Part shown: positions 5,967-6,528 of the stretch, one piece after another
Numbering within the stretch: position 1 is the stretch's first letter
Layout of the letters: the number at the start of each line of letters is the position of its first letter
Notes under the pieces: model-generated
The model's input: only the letters and a program-made list of their open reading frames with translations
Databases searched by the model: none
What the model was told of the DNA's origin: nothing
Assembly (NCBI GenBank): GCA_021802115.1
Contig: JAKABA010000220.1
Location: 1 to 6,528 of the forward strand
Reading direction: 5' to 3'
Length of the DNA: 6,528 nucleotides
From: a bacterium
GTDB taxonomy: Bacteria; Chloroflexota; Dormibacteria; UBA8260; Bog-877
Translations under genes and position numbers: made by a program

Positions 5967-6528
5967 GAGCGGAAATGAACTTGAAGAGTGGGCGAGGGGG
6001 CAGGGGATTCACCCGGTGACCGCATACCGTTGGTTCCGGGATGGCAAGCTGCCGGTGCCGGCACACCGGGTCGGGGGCCTGATCCTGGTGGAGGCTGCAG
6101 GCTCAGCCGTCGCCACTGGCAGCGTCGCCGTCTACGCCCCCGTCTCGTCGGCGGACCAGCGCACCGACCTCGACCGACAAGTGGCCCGGGTCAAGGCGTG
6201 GGCGACAGGCGAGGGCCTCTCGGTCAGCCGCGTGGTCACCGAGGTGGGCTCCGCGCTGAACGGTAAACGGCTAAGGTTTCCGGCTCTGCTGCGGAACGAG
6301 TCGGTAACGACGATCGTGGTCGAGCCCAGGGACCGATTTGCCCGCTTCGGCCCTGAGTACGTGAGAGCCGCGCTTTCCGCGCCGGGACGCCGCCTGCTGG
6401 TGGTGGACCCAGCCGAGGTTGACGACGACCTGGTCCAGGACGTGACCGAGATCCTCTCCTCGCTGTGCGCCCGCCTCTACGGCCGCCGGGCAGCGAAGAA
6501 GCGGGCGGCGCGATTAATCGCTGCGGTG
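5965..6528 (+). CDS. tnpA: IS607-family serine transposase TnpA (resolvase-like), runs off right edge
   Basis: TnpA of IS607-type elements is a serine recombinase that moves the element with little target specificity. From GTG 5965 the frame is open for 188 codons to the last base, with no stop, so only a few C-terminal residues are likely missing. A MerR-like helix-turn-helix opens the protein (ELEEWARGQG, TAYRWFRDGKLPVPA, residues 5-33). A short linker precedes the recombinase domain: AVYAPVSSADQ with nucleophile Ser61, DLDRQVARVKAWA, LNGKRLRF, then RDRFARFG with Arg124 and Arg127, and VDDDLVQDVTEILSSLCARLYGRRA, all in family order. The residue two before the serine, almost always Arg (YARVS), is Pro59 here; EHRDR of relatives reads EPRDR (Pro121). 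Both would be single-base changes, so activity is doubtful. An RNA-guided tnpB nuclease gene would be expected next. Confidence 0.88.
   Translation, partial: MSGNELEEWARGQGIHPVTAYRWFRDGKLPVPAHRVGGLILVEAAGSAVATGSVAVYAPVSSADQRTDLDRQVARVKAWATGEGLSVSRVVTEVGSALNGKRLRFPALLRNESVTTIVVEPRDRFARFGPEYVRAALSAPGRRLLVVDPAEVDDDLVQDVTEILSSLCARLYGRRAAKKRAARLIAAV
5965..6528 (+). mobile_element. Left part of an IS607-family insertion element
   Basis: The only direct evidence is the tnpA gene described separately. IS607 elements lack classical terminal inverted repeats and target duplications, so the left end cannot be fixed from sequence alone. It probably lies in the 96-bp gap between the lipoprotein start (5868) and GTG 5965. 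A lone tnpA relic or domesticated recombinase cannot be excluded. Confidence 0.6.

Noticed and set aside
5869..6066. N-terminal extension of the lipoprotein frame to 6066
   Set aside because: It would add 66 residues with no family features, overlap tnpA and bypass the well-spaced AGGGAG/ATG at 5868.
5988..6266. Plus-strand 92-codon frame near the right edge
   Set aside because: It is an alternative frame of tnpA with Gly/Arg/Pro-rich composition. The frame from GTG 5965 gives the recognisable HTH and recombinase domains.

Overview
The window is GC-rich and densely coded, with tight gene overlaps, GTG starts and at least one probable leaderless promoter. This fits a high-GC soil-type bacterium, in an actinomycete-like or Chloroflexota/Dormibacterota-like lineage. 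The lineage is inferred from base composition and protein style; no marker gene here fixes it. Everything in the window reads as chromosomal.

Layout. Positions 1-770 hold the 3' part of a slipin/stomatin-type SPFH membrane-scaffold gene, cut by the left edge. It overlaps a peptidase S51 (cyanophycinase/peptidase E-like) gene whose conserved N-terminus is only retained if translation begins at a CTG at 767 that overlaps the slipin stop. In the 60-bp gap that follows lies an almost perfect parS site (1525-1540), just upstream of a -10 box. Then come parA (1565-2347) and parB (2344-3216), overlapping by 4 bp: a complete chromosome-segregation module with its centromere built into its own promoter region. 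A 204-bp gap after parB carries possible RNA hairpins and an 18-codon upstream ORF. It leads to a 570-residue polytopic GT-C/GT39-like glycosyltransferase (3421-5133). Convergent to it is a minus-strand lipoprotein gene (5182-5868) with a twin-arginine-like signal and a lipobox. Divergent from that, at the right edge, is an IS607-family serine transposase (TnpA, from 5965, running off the window) with a MerR-like reading head and a resolvase domain. Its normally invariant catalytic arginine next to the serine nucleophile is a proline.

How they work together. ParA, ParB and parS form one functional unit for segregating the replication origin, and ParB loading at parS probably also affects parA transcription. 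The slipin and S51 genes look translationally coupled. The glycosyltransferase and lipoprotein are both envelope proteins but are not co-transcribed. The IS607 tnpA is accessory DNA, and its tnpB partner would be expected just past the right edge. I see no clear multi-gene undescribed system. The points most worth checking are the non-standard start or fusion of the S51 gene, the parS/promoter overlap, the possible leader upstream of the glycosyltransferase, and the active-site change in TnpA.
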